The notes under the pieces are model-generated. The model made no database searches and was not told the origin of the DNA. It saw only the letters and a list, made by a program, of their open reading frames with translations. The translations under genes were made by a program, and so were the position numbers. Below are positions 17,261 to 25,116 of a DNA stretch of 64,000 bases, one piece after another (positions within the stretch are counted from its first letter, which is position 1; every line of letters begins with the position of its first letter). This stretch comes from Alphaproteobacteria bacterium (lineage in GTDB: Bacteria > Pseudomonadota > Alphaproteobacteria > Sphingomonadales > Sphingomonadaceae): NCBI GenBank assembly GCA_018823325.1, contig JAHJIJ010000027.1, forward strand, positions 62,001 through 126,000, read 5' to 3'.

Positions 17261-17422
17261 AATTCCGTTTTCTGCGTTGTTCGTGCAACCATTGGTCAGG
17301 TTTGCGTGTTGTAGCCGCGATGAATCGTGAAACCTCAACTGTCCCGTCCTGTGTGTACGGGGGGCCGTCACTCGTCGCATGGCGAGTTGTCTCCGGCCAA
17401 TATCGCCTGTAAATTCGCCCGG

Positions 17423-18016
17423 ATGTCATTAACGACCGAGACCGACGTGGCGGTGATCCCGAATGAAGCCACGCCGGAGCGCCTGGACTTCCACCAGACC
17501 ATAAGGCGATCAACGCGCCCCTGCCACGACGAGGTCGATGCCCTTTTTGGCCAGTTCGATCTGGCCGACCGGTCTGCCTATGCCGACTTTCTCTCCGCCC
17601 ACGCTGCGGCGCTGATTCCAGTGGAAGAATGGCTCCAACTTGCCTCACTCGGATTGCCAGCCTCTCCCCGCAGCAATGTGCTCCGGGCGGATTTGTTGGC
17701 GCTGGGTCGTCCGCAGCCAGCTCTTAATCCTTTGACCTGGCCCAATCGTGAAGCCGATCGATGGGGCGCAGCCTATGTGATCGAGGGCTCGCGGCTTGGC
17801 GGTGCCATGCTGTTGCGCAACGTGCCGCAGGACTATCCGCGCGCCTATCTTGGCTCGGTCCATCCATCCGGCAACTGGCGGGCTTTCCTTGCGGCACTCC
17901 AAACCCGTGCCAACGAGGGCGGTTCTAGTTGGCAGGAAGATGCGCTCGTGGCAGCCCAACGTACCTTCACCCTTTATCGAGACAGTGCCATCGCAATGGG
18001 AGCGACTCTTGGCTAA
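17423..18016 (+). CDS. bphO: Biliverdin-producing heme oxygenase
   Basis: Opens heme to biliverdin IX-alpha, the chromophore of the phytochrome encoded next. The 197-residue all-helical product has the proximal histidine region RRSTRPCHDEVD (His35) and a distal-helix segment VIEGSRLGGAML, as in bacterial BphO. ATG 17423 is taken because the family-like sequence starts there; a longer in-frame start at 17327 adds 32 unrelated residues. Its stop overlaps the proposed TTG start of bphP (18009), so supply of chromophore and apoprotein is coupled. The upstream gap 17261-17422 should hold the promoter; I recognise no specific operator. Confidence 0.92.
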   Translation: MSLTTETDVAVIPNEATPERLDFHQTIRRSTRPCHDEVDALFGQFDLADRSAYADFLSAHAAALIPVEEWLQLASLGLPASPRSNVLRADLLALGRPQPALNPLTWPNREADRWGAAYVIEGSRLGGAMLLRNVPQDYPRAYLGSVHPSGNWRAFLAALQTRANEGGSSWQEDALVAAQRTFTLYRDSAIAMGATLG

Positions 18017-20576
18017 TGACGCCGTCGATTTTAAAGTCGATCTCACCAATTGCGATCGCGAACCGATCCACATTCTGGGGAACATCCAGCCGTTCGGCTT
18101 CCTCCTCGCAGTCGGTGCTGACTGGCTAATCCGGCGCACGTCTGGCAACATCGCGGCTTTCACGGGCAAAGCCCCGGAAGACCTGCTCGGCACCTCGGTT
18201 TCGGATCTTTTTACGCCGACCGCCCAGCATAATATCCGTAACCGGATTGCGATGCTACGTGGGCAGGATGCCGTCGAGCGGCTTTTTTCGCAGACGCTAT
18301 TCGAAGATGGCGGCCTTTTCGATGTGGCTGTGCATTTCTCCGGCGATTCCATCGTCATCGAGTGCGAGCCGGCGTTGGAAGATCCCGGTGAAGCTGCAAC
18401 GCTCGTCCGCACCCTTGTCTCCCGGCTGGCGCAGGCCGACACGCTCAGTGCCTTCATTCGCGAGAGTGCCCGGCAGGTCAAGGCGATCACAGGTTTTGAC
18501 CGGGTGATGGTCTATCGCTTCGATTCCGAAGGCTCTGGCGAGGTGGTTGCCGAAGCACTCAGTGCCGGCATCGACAGTTTCCTTGGCCTCCATTATCCAG
18601 CGTCCGACATTCCGGCGCAGGCGCGACAACTCTACATTCGCAACCCGTTCCGCATCATCGCGGACGTCAATGCCGAGCCGATACCCCTCGTGCCGCAAAT
18701 CGACCCTCAAGGCGCGGTTCTGGACCAATCCCTGTGCCTGCTGCGGGCAGTGTCACCGATCCACGTCGAATATCTGCGCAACATGGGCGTCAGCGCATCC
18801 TTGTCGATATCGATCATCGTCGATGGCAAGCTTTGGGGCCTGTTCGCTTGCCACCATTATCGTCCCCGTTTGCCGGGCCTCGCCATGCGTACCGCTGCCG
18901 AGCTGTTCGGACAGATGTTCTCGCTGATGCTGGAAAGCCGCGAGCGGAGCGAAAATGCCGACTACGAATCGCGAGCACGCGCGGCGACGGACCGGCTCAT
19001 GGCCGCCATTGCCCAGGATGGTGACCTGCTGCGTAATGCAGAATGGATTGGCGAAATGGTCTTCGATACCATTCCCGCCGATGGCGCCGCCGTCTATGTG
19101 AACGGTTCGGTATCGCTGAGCGGACTCACGCCCTCTCGCGAGCAGTTCATAGCGCTGGTCTCGGTTCTGAACCGATTATCGCATGGTGAGGTTTTCGCCA
19201 CCGACTTCATCTCAGCCATACTGCCCGAGGCTGCAGGATATGCTGACGTTGCCGCTGGCATGATCGCCATTCCCCTGTCGCGCAAACCCCGCGATTATGT
19301 CGTGCTGTTCCGGAGTGAGCAGATGCGTTCCGTGCGCTGGGGCGGCAACCCGGAGAAGGCTGTCGAACTCGGTCCCAATGGCGACCGGCTGACACCGCGC
19401 AAGAGCTTCGAGACGTGGTCCCAGCTTGTCAAGGGCCGCAGTGTGCCCTTCACGACGGTCGAGCGGCGGGTGGCGGAGGCACTGCGGATCGGCATGCTGG
19501 AAGTGCTCATCCGCCTCTCCGAAAGTGCAGGTGAGGAACGGCAGCGCGCGCAGGAGCGGCAGGAGTTGCTCATTGCTGAACTCAACCATCGCGTGCGCAA
19601 CATTCTCTCGCTCATTCGCGGCCTGGTTTCCCAGACCCGCGATGGCGCCACCAGCGTCGCGGATTTCACCCGCAACCTCGATGACCGGCTTCAGGCCCTC
19701 GCCCGCGCCCATGATCAGGTCACGCGCGATCGCTGGGGGCCGGCGCGTCTGCGCGATCTCATCGAGATCGAGGCGAACGCCTTCCTGCGGAGCAAGCGCA
19801 CCAGCCTCGAAATCGAGGGGCCCAATGTACTGCTTCAGCCGGTTGCCTTTACAGTGCTATCGCTGGTCATTCACGAACTCATGACGAATGCAGCGAAATA
19901 TGGCGCTTTGTCGGACAGCGGCACTGTGCTCATTGGCTGGCGGCAGGATGACGATGGCAGTCTGCTCCTTGACTGGTCGGAACGCGGCGGTCCTGCGGTG
20001 ACACCGCCCTCGCGACGCGGCTTTGGTTCAACCGTCATCGAGAAGACGGTTCCTCACGATCTTGGTGGCGAGGCACAGGTCCATTATCGGCTCAGCGGCC
20101 TGCAGGCGCATTTCTGCATCCCCTCTCGTTTCGTGGCCGGCACCGCGCCGGAAGGTCCTCAAGCAAGCGCTGACGGTGCGGCAACGCGGCATCTTGATCA
20201 CACGCCTCGGCCGCTCGCCGGCAAGCACGTCCTGCTGGTCGAAGACAGTCTGATCATTTCGCTGGATGGCCAGGACGCTCTCATGGCGCTGGGGGCCGAG
20301 AAAGTGGACGTTGCATCGAGCGTCAGCGCAGCCTTGCGCCTGTGCGCCACGACCGATCTCGATCTGGCGGTGCTGGATTATAATCTCGGTGCTGAAACCA
20401 GCGAACCTGTGGCCACGGCGCTCGCAGAGCGGCGCATACCTTTCGTCTTCGCCACTGGCTATGGTAGCGGACTGGACTCATCGCGCTTTATCGACGTTCC
20501 GATCGTGACCAAGCCCTACGGCACCACACAGATTGCTGCAGCCCTGGCGGAACTTACCGCAGCGCCGGCACGTTGA
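18009..20576 (+). CDS. bphP: Bacteriophytochrome with HWE histidine kinase and receiver domain
   Basis: Red/far-red photoreceptor kinase. From TTG 18009 the product is 855 residues. A PAS region with chromophore-binding Cys15 (LTNCDREPIH) comes first, then a GAF domain with PASDIP at 198-202 and His252, then a PHY domain whose tongue carries P463-R464-x-S466-F467. An HWE-type kinase follows with His527 (ELNHRVRN), Asn627 and W656-x-E658, and a C-terminal receiver has Asp790 and Lys835. TTG is chosen because GGGAG lies about 8 nt upstream and the first ATGs in frame (17796, 17940) lie deep in bphO. The receiver replaces a separate response regulator; no output partner is nearby. The receiver may act as an intramolecular phosphate sink or signal to the general stress pathway (inference). 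Confidence 0.92.
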   Translation: MANDAVDFKVDLTNCDREPIHILGNIQPFGFLLAVGADWLIRRTSGNIAAFTGKAPEDLLGTSVSDLFTPTAQHNIRNRIAMLRGQDAVERLFSQTLFEDGGLFDVAVHFSGDSIVIECEPALEDPGEAATLVRTLVSRLAQADTLSAFIRESARQVKAITGFDRVMVYRFDSEGSGEVVAEALSAGIDSFLGLHYPASDIPAQARQLYIRNPFRIIADVNAEPIPLVPQIDPQGAVLDQSLCLLRAVSPIHVEYLRNMGVSASLSISIIVDGKLWGLFACHHYRPRLPGLAMRTAAELFGQMFSLMLESRERSENADYESRARAATDRLMAAIAQDGDLLRNAEWIGEMVFDTIPADGAAVYVNGSVSLSGLTPSREQFIALVSVLNRLSHGEVFATDFISAILPEAAGYADVAAGMIAIPLSRKPRDYVVLFRSEQMRSVRWGGNPEKAVELGPNGDRLTPRKSFETWSQLVKGRSVPFTTVERRVAEALRIGMLEVLIRLSESAGEERQRAQERQELLIAELNHRVRNILSLIRGLVSQTRDGATSVADFTRNLDDRLQALARAHDQVTRDRWGPARLRDLIEIEANAFLRSKRTSLEIEGPNVLLQPVAFTVLSLVIHELMTNAAKYGALSDSGTVLIGWRQDDDGSLLLDWSERGGPAVTPPSRRGFGSTVIEKTVPHDLGGEAQVHYRLSGLQAHFCIPSRFVAGTAPEGPQASADGAATRHLDHTPRPLAGKHVLLVEDSLIISLDGQDALMALGAEKVDVASSVSAALRLCATTDLDLAVLDYNLGAETSEPVATALAERRIPFVFATGYGSGLDSSRFIDVPIVTKPYGTTQIAAALAELTAAPAR

Positions 20577-20649
20577 CCTCGTTGCGTCGTACCTTTTGGC
20601 AAGCCATTCATTAACAGAACTTTTTTACATCCCCTCTAAACCTCCCCGG

Positions 20650-21072
20650 ATGGCTATGCACTCGATTCTCTACATCAGCACGGCTCGCGCGCCTCTTTCA
20701 GAAAAAGAGCTTGCACAAGTGCTGCAGATTTCACGCCGCAACAATGCCCGCTGCGACGTGACCGGTCTTCTGGTCGTCGGCGGACGACGGTTCCTGCAGG
20801 CGCTGGAAGGGCCCGAAGAGGCCGTGCGCGCGACCTTCGAGCGGATTTCCAGGGACCCTCGCCATTTCGCCGTCGTCATCCTGGCCGACAAGCCCATTGC
20901 CGAGCGGAATTTCGCGCGCTGGTCCATGGGGTTCGAGAAAGGCGCCGACGCCGGGAGCGACCAGAGCTTGCAAGATCAGCTCGCCGGAATCATCGCCCCG
21001 ATTCAGGATCGCAATCTGCAGGCCTATTTTGCCGGTTTCGTGAAATCCCACGGATCAAAAACGGCTGCCTGA
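20650..21072 (+). CDS. BLUF-domain blue-light sensor
   Basis: FAD-binding blue-light photoreceptor. The 140-residue product from ATG 20650 is a short BLUF protein with Tyr8 (SILYIST), Asn32 (SRRNNARCDVTGLL) and Gln50 (RFLQALEGPEEAV), the three residues of the flavin hydrogen-bond switch, in the same spacing as in Slr1694/PixD-type proteins. About 45 residues follow the core and no effector domain is attached, so it should act through a protein partner. It lies 73 bp after bphP on the same strand. ATG 20656 is an alternative start. No strong Shine-Dalgarno sequence is seen. Confidence 0.92.
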   Translation: MAMHSILYISTARAPLSEKELAQVLQISRRNNARCDVTGLLVVGGRRFLQALEGPEEAVRATFERISRDPRHFAVVILADKPIAERNFARWSMGFEKGADAGSDQSLQDQLAGIIAPIQDRNLQAYFAGFVKSHGSKTAA

Positions 21073-21098
21073 GGCTATCGGCCTGCGGCCACTCTCGA

Positions 21099-21410
21099 TC
21101 AAGACCACTCAAAGGTCAGCGGCGCTTCCCGAAAGGCGAACCGATCGAGGTGGCGGGCTACCGTGCCTTTTAGCCCGTCCAGATGCTCGGGGCTGCTGGC
21201 CTCGATCGTAACATCGAGCGTCTCGGGCTGTGCGACCATCGTCACAAGACCGTCGGCCGGCCAGCTTGCGCCACGCGCATCGCGCGGGAACAGGATTGTG
21301 CCGCGATCCGGCGTGAACTCTACCTTCAGATTGTGCGACCAGTGCTTGCACAATTGCTGGAGATAGCGGCTGCCGCTCTGGGTCGGCACTTTGGCTGTGG
21401 ATGTGTTCAT
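21099..21410 (-). CDS. DUF2218 domain protein
   Basis: Small cytoplasmic protein of unknown function (103 residues). The sequence fits DUF2218: SRYLQQLCKHWSHNL near the N-terminus, a TILFPRD segment and a C-terminal HLDRFAFREAPLTFEW. The domain is often found beside or fused to siderophore-interacting (ViuB-type) reductases, but no such gene is present here. It follows the PadR regulator on the same strand with a 97-bp gap and is probably in its regulon. ATG 21410 is preceded by AAGGA about 9 nt upstream; a longer in-frame start exists at 21446. Confidence 0.78.
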   Translation of the reverse strand: MNTSTAKVPTQSGSRYLQQLCKHWSHNLKVEFTPDRGTILFPRDARGASWPADGLVTMVAQPETLDVTIEASSPEHLDGLKGTVARHLDRFAFREAPLTFEWS

Positions 21411-21507
21411 CGGCAAGTCCTTCAAACATGGTCCAGTCCTGAACAAGCAGGCCAGACGATCAAATCATTTCAGATAACGAGGGCGCGCACTTGGACGACC
21501 GCCCCTC

Positions 21508-22179
21508 TCAAAGCCGCTCGATCTTTCGAGCCGCTTCATCGAGGATCGCGGCAATCTCGTGCGGCAGCTCGTCATTGGCTTCGCCCTCGCGCAGGCGGCC
21601 CATCAGCGCTGCCTTGAGATTGCCCATTGCGCGCCGCACCGGGCCGCTGTTGGATCGCTGCTGCTCCGCGCCAAGGCTGGCGAGCCGCGCCAGCAGCCCG
21701 CTCACTTCATCGGCGCGTTCAGCCAGATGCGCTTTGCCCGCCTGCGTGATCGCATAAAGTTTGCGCGCACCCTCGCTTTCGCTGTCCGCGATGAGATCCA
21801 TCTCGGCCAGCAAGGTGAGCGTCGGGTAAACCACGCCGGGACTCGGGGCGTAGGCGCCACCGGTCAGTTCCTCGATGGCGCGGATCAGGTCATAGCCATG
21901 GCGCGGCCCCTCGCCGATCAGCTTGAGCAGCACCAGCCGCAATTCGCCTCCGTCAAACAGCCGCCCGCGCCCACGGCGACCAGAACCTGGCCCGCCCCGA
22001 CCACCACGACCGCCCGGTCCCCCTGCGTCTTCCCAGCCGGGCCGATCCCAGCCACCGCCAAAACCGCCACTCATCATGGCGCGTAGTGCGGCACGCGCGT
22101 GCCGCCCGCCACCACGACCTCCGGCACCGGGGCCGCTGCGGCCCTGAAAATCAGATCTGTCAAACATGCAATTTTCCAT
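21508..22179 (-). CDS. PadR family regulator with Gly/Arg-rich N-terminus
   Basis: Transcription factor, probably a repressor. The 223-residue product has a low-complexity Gly/Arg-rich N-terminus (about 10-72), then a PadR winged helix (ELRLVLLKLIGEGPRHGYDLI, SPGVVYPTLTLLAEM, YAITQAGKAHL) and a C-terminal dimerisation helix. The layout resembles YqjI, a metal-responsive PadR protein whose glycine/histidine-rich N-terminus binds metal; here the tail is richer in Arg than His, so metal binding is uncertain. A 14-bp palindrome lies 22 bp upstream of its start, which suggests autoregulation. The DUF2218 gene is downstream on the same strand. Confidence 0.87.
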   Translation of the reverse strand: MENCMFDRSDFQGRSGPGAGGRGGGRHARAALRAMMSGGFGGGWDRPGWEDAGGPGGRGGRGGPGSGRRGRGRLFDGGELRLVLLKLIGEGPRHGYDLIRAIEELTGGAYAPSPGVVYPTLTLLAEMDLIADSESEGARKLYAITQAGKAHLAERADEVSGLLARLASLGAEQQRSNSGPVRRAMGNLKAALMGRLREGEANDELPHEIAAILDEAARKIERL

Positions 22180-22201
22180 CTCAAGAATGATTCGATGTTT
22201 C

Positions 22202-22215
22202 TAAGATATATCTTA
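22202..22215. promoter_or_regulatory. Palindromic operator candidate upstream of padR
   Basis: Perfect 14-bp palindrome TAAGATATATCTTA in the 129-bp gap between padR (starts 22179, minus) and rarA (starts 22309, plus). It is AT-rich in a GC-rich genome and placed where a PadR dimer would block padR transcription. Binding is inferred from position and symmetry. Confidence 0.6.
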
Positions 22216-22308
22216 TATCCAGTTATGCAAGATGCTTTGATAGGCTGACCCGCCCTGCCCTCCGCAACAGCCTGTGCAACTGCGGCTGTCGCATCCTATA
22301 TATGCTGC

Positions 22309-23631
22309 ATGTCTGATCTCTTCGGTGGCCTGTCGCCGGCCTCCACCCCTTCCGAACCGGCCCGCGACGCGCCCTTGGCGGATCGCCTCCGCCCCCGCAC
22401 GATCGATGAAGTCGTCGGGCAGGATCACCTGACTGGCCCCGAAGGCGCCATTGGTCGCATGGTGGCGGCGGGGCGGCTTTCTTCGATGATCCTGTGGGGA
22501 CCGCCCGGCACCGGCAAGACCACGCTCGCGCGCCTTCTGGCCGATGCCGTGGAGATGCGCTTTGCGCCGATCTCCGCCGTCTTTTCCGGCGTTGCCGATC
22601 TGAAAGCCGCCTTCGCCGCCGCGCGCGATGCCGCCCGCGCCGGTCAGCGCACGCTTCTGTTCGTGGACGAGATCCATCGCTTCAACCGCGCACAGCAGGA
22701 TGGCTTCCTGCCCTATGTCGAGGATGGCACTGTCACCCTGGTCGGCGCCACGACCGAGAACCCCAGCTTCGCGCTCAATGCTGCCCTGCTCAGCCGCGCG
22801 CAGGTGCTCATCCTGCGCAGGCTCGATGAAGCGGCACTCGATACCCTCATCAGCCGCGCCGAAGCGCTGACGGGTGCGCCCCTGCCCCTGACGCCGGACG
22901 CCCGCGCCGCCCTCGTCGCCTCAGCCGATGGTGACGGGCGCTTCCTGCTCAATCAGGTCGAGACGCTGCAGGGTATCGGCATTACCGAGCCACTCGACCC
23001 CGCAGGCCTGGCCGCCCTGCTGCATCGGCGCATGCCGGTCTATGACAAGGACCGCGAGGGCCACTACAATCTCATTTCCGCGCTTCACAAGGCGTTGCGC
23101 GGATCGGACCCGCAGGCTGCGCTCTATTATCTGGCGCGCATGCTCGTGGCGGGCGAGGAGCCGCTTTATGTGCTGCGCCGGCTGGTTCGTTTCGCCAGCG
23201 AGGATGTCGGCCTCGCCGATCCGCAGGCGCTGACGCAATGCCTCGCCGCCAAGGACGCCTATGACTTCCTCGGCTCTCCGGAGGGTGAACTGGCAATCGT
23301 ACAGGCCTGCCTCTATCTGGCGACCGCACCCAAATCCAACGCCGCCTACAAGGCGCAGAAGGCGGCCTTCGCCAGCGCCAAGCAGACCGGCTCACTCATG
23401 CCGCCTGCGAACATTCTGAACGCACCGACAAAACTCATGAAGGAGATCGGCTACGGCAAGGGCTATAGCTATGATCATGATGTCGAAGGCGGCTTCTCAG
23501 GCGACAACTACTGGCCAGAGGAAATGGCCCCGCAGACCTTCTACGCACCCACCGAGCGCGGGTTCGAGAAGCGCATTGCCGAGCGCATCGCCTGGTGGGA
23601 CGAGCGCCGCCGCGAACTGCGCGGGGACTGA
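22309..23631 (+). CDS. rarA: Replication-associated recombination protein A (AAA+ ATPase)
   Basis: Clamp-loader-like AAA+ ATPase (RarA/MgsA) acting at stalled replication forks. The 440-residue product has Walker A at 64-71 (GPPGTGKT), Walker B at about 116-122 (LLFVDEIH), the ATTENPSF sensor 1 region, and the C-terminal oligomerisation part with SALHKALRGSDPQAALYYLARM and YGKGYSYDHD, all diagnostic of the family. It lies divergent from padR. The next gene starts 14 bp after its stop. Confidence 0.95.
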   Translation: MSDLFGGLSPASTPSEPARDAPLADRLRPRTIDEVVGQDHLTGPEGAIGRMVAAGRLSSMILWGPPGTGKTTLARLLADAVEMRFAPISAVFSGVADLKAAFAAARDAARAGQRTLLFVDEIHRFNRAQQDGFLPYVEDGTVTLVGATTENPSFALNAALLSRAQVLILRRLDEAALDTLISRAEALTGAPLPLTPDARAALVASADGDGRFLLNQVETLQGIGITEPLDPAGLAALLHRRMPVYDKDREGHYNLISALHKALRGSDPQAALYYLARMLVAGEEPLYVLRRLVRFASEDVGLADPQALTQCLAAKDAYDFLGSPEGELAIVQACLYLATAPKSNAAYKAQKAAFASAKQTGSLMPPANILNAPTKLMKEIGYGKGYSYDHDVEGGFSGDNYWPEEMAPQTFYAPTERGFEKRIAERIAWWDERRRELRGD

Positions 23632-23645
23632 GCCACGATCCTGGC

Positions 23646-24515
23646 ATGAGCCGCTTCAGCCATTTCGCTGCGATCGACTGGTCCGGCGCACAGGGCCCGC
23701 GACAGCGCGGCATCGCAGTCGCAATCTGCGCAGCCGATCCTGTCAGTGGCCCCGCGCTCGTGCGGCCGGGCTATATCTGGTCGCGGCAGGACGTGCTGGA
23801 CTGGCTGCTGCACGAGATGCCGCCGGCCACGCTGGTTGGCCTTGATCTCGGCCCCTCCCTCCCCTTCGCGGACAAGGGCGCCTTCTTCCCCGGTTGGGAC
23901 CGCTCGCCGCCCGATGCCCGCAGCCTCTGGGCATTGGTCGAAGAGATTTGCGCTGACGATCCCCATCTCGGCGCCGGCAGCTTCGTGGACCATCCCGAGG
24001 CCGCCCGCCATTTCCGCCGTCATGGCGGCAGGGAGGGCGATCTGTTCGGCGGCGGTCGCGGTCGCCTGCGCGTGACCGAGCTTGCCCAGCAGGCGCAGGG
24101 TCTCAATCCCTACAGCAATCTCAATCTCGTCGGCGCCGCGCAGGTGGGCAAGTCCAGCCTCACCGGCATGCGCGTGCTGCACCGCGTCCAGCAGCATGTT
24201 CCTATCTGGCCCTTCGATGCTGACCCCGGCACCGGCAGCCTGATCGTCGAGATTTACACCAGCCTGGCAGCCCTCGCCGCCGGCAAGCGCAAGGGCCAGA
24301 CGAAGATTCTCGGCCCTGAGCTGGACGGCTGCCTCGCACGCTTTGCCTGCCCGCCGCATGTACCGCTCGATGGCCCGTACAGCGATCACGCGACGGACGC
24401 CCTGCTCAGCGCGGCATGGCTGCGACTCGTCCACGACCGGCCGATGTTGTGGAAGCCGAGCGGCCTGACCGCTGACCTTGCCCGGACCGAGGGCTGGACA
24501 TTCGGCGTAAACTAA
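23646..24515 (+). CDS. RNase H-like hypothetical protein (DUF429-like)
   Basis: I recognise no characterised family member. The 289-residue product begins with an RNase H-fold-like strand (HFAAIDWSGAQGPRQRGIAVA), has acidic residues at the expected strand ends (AIDWS; LVGLDLGPS), a central SFVDHPEAARHFR stretch and, late in the chain, YSDHATDALLSAAWLR, where an Asp would complete an acidic site. That layout is DUF429-like. It starts 14 bp after rarA and is probably cotranscribed, so a nucleic-acid role is plausible but unproven. ATG 23646 is chosen because the conserved-looking core begins directly after it. Confidence 0.6.
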   Translation: MSRFSHFAAIDWSGAQGPRQRGIAVAICAADPVSGPALVRPGYIWSRQDVLDWLLHEMPPATLVGLDLGPSLPFADKGAFFPGWDRSPPDARSLWALVEEICADDPHLGAGSFVDHPEAARHFRRHGGREGDLFGGGRGRLRVTELAQQAQGLNPYSNLNLVGAAQVGKSSLTGMRVLHRVQQHVPIWPFDADPGTGSLIVEIYTSLAALAAGKRKGQTKILGPELDGCLARFACPPHVPLDGPYSDHATDALLSAAWLRLVHDRPMLWKPSGLTADLARTEGWTFGVN

Positions 24516-24680
24516 AGCGCGGACGCCGCTACAGCACGCCTCTCCATCGCACGAGCGGCTCTTTCTGCAAGCCTCTCGCAACAACGGCATATGGCGGTTT
24601 CCCCTTGCCAGCCACGTAAAAAATAGGCAGTAACACAAACGAATTTCAGCAACGAAAGCAGACTTGGGAGACCCGCGCGC

Positions 24681-25115
24681 ATGAGAGACGCCAAAGCCAA
24701 TCGGCTGGACGAGATCATCGCGAGCCACAGTCGCCGCGAAGGTCCGCTTCTCCCTATTCTTCACGACGTGCAGGCCGAGTTTGGCTGCATCGACGAAGCA
24801 GCGAAGCGTCAGATCGCGCAGGCGCTCAATCTGAGCCGCGCCGAAGTGCATGGCGTGGTCAGCTTCTACCATGATTTCACCGCCGAGCCGAAAGCCAGGC
24901 CAGTCCTCAAGCTTTGCCGGGCGGAAGCCTGCAAGGCGCGCGGCGTCGAGGCGCTGGTGGATGGTGCCATGGCGGCCGCCGGCGATCGCGTGAAGATCGA
25001 AACCATTTATTGCCTTGGCCTGTGCAGCGCCGGCCCGAGCGCGATGATCGGCAATGCCGTTCATGCGCGGCTGGACGCGCCCAAGCTGGACAAGCTCATC
25101 CGGGAGATTGCCTGA
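24681..25115 (+). CDS. fdsG: NAD-dependent formate dehydrogenase gamma subunit
   Basis: Electron-transfer subunit of the soluble molybdenum formate dehydrogenase FdsABG, related to NuoE. The 144-residue product has an N-terminal helical part (LPILHDVQAEFGCID, SRAEVHGVVSFYHDF) and a thioredoxin-like [2Fe-2S] domain with Cys79, Cys84, Cys111 and Cys115 (LCRAEAC; CLGLC). It is the first gene of a six-gene operon. The 165-bp upstream gap (24516-24680) must hold the operon promoter; I see no clear operator there. GGGAG lies upstream of ATG 24681. The fdsB start follows 1 bp after its stop. Confidence 0.96.
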   Translation: MRDAKANRLDEIIASHSRREGPLLPILHDVQAEFGCIDEAAKRQIAQALNLSRAEVHGVVSFYHDFTAEPKARPVLKLCRAEACKARGVEALVDGAMAAAGDRVKIETIYCLGLCSAGPSAMIGNAVHARLDAPKLDKLIREIA

Positions 25116-25116
25116 C

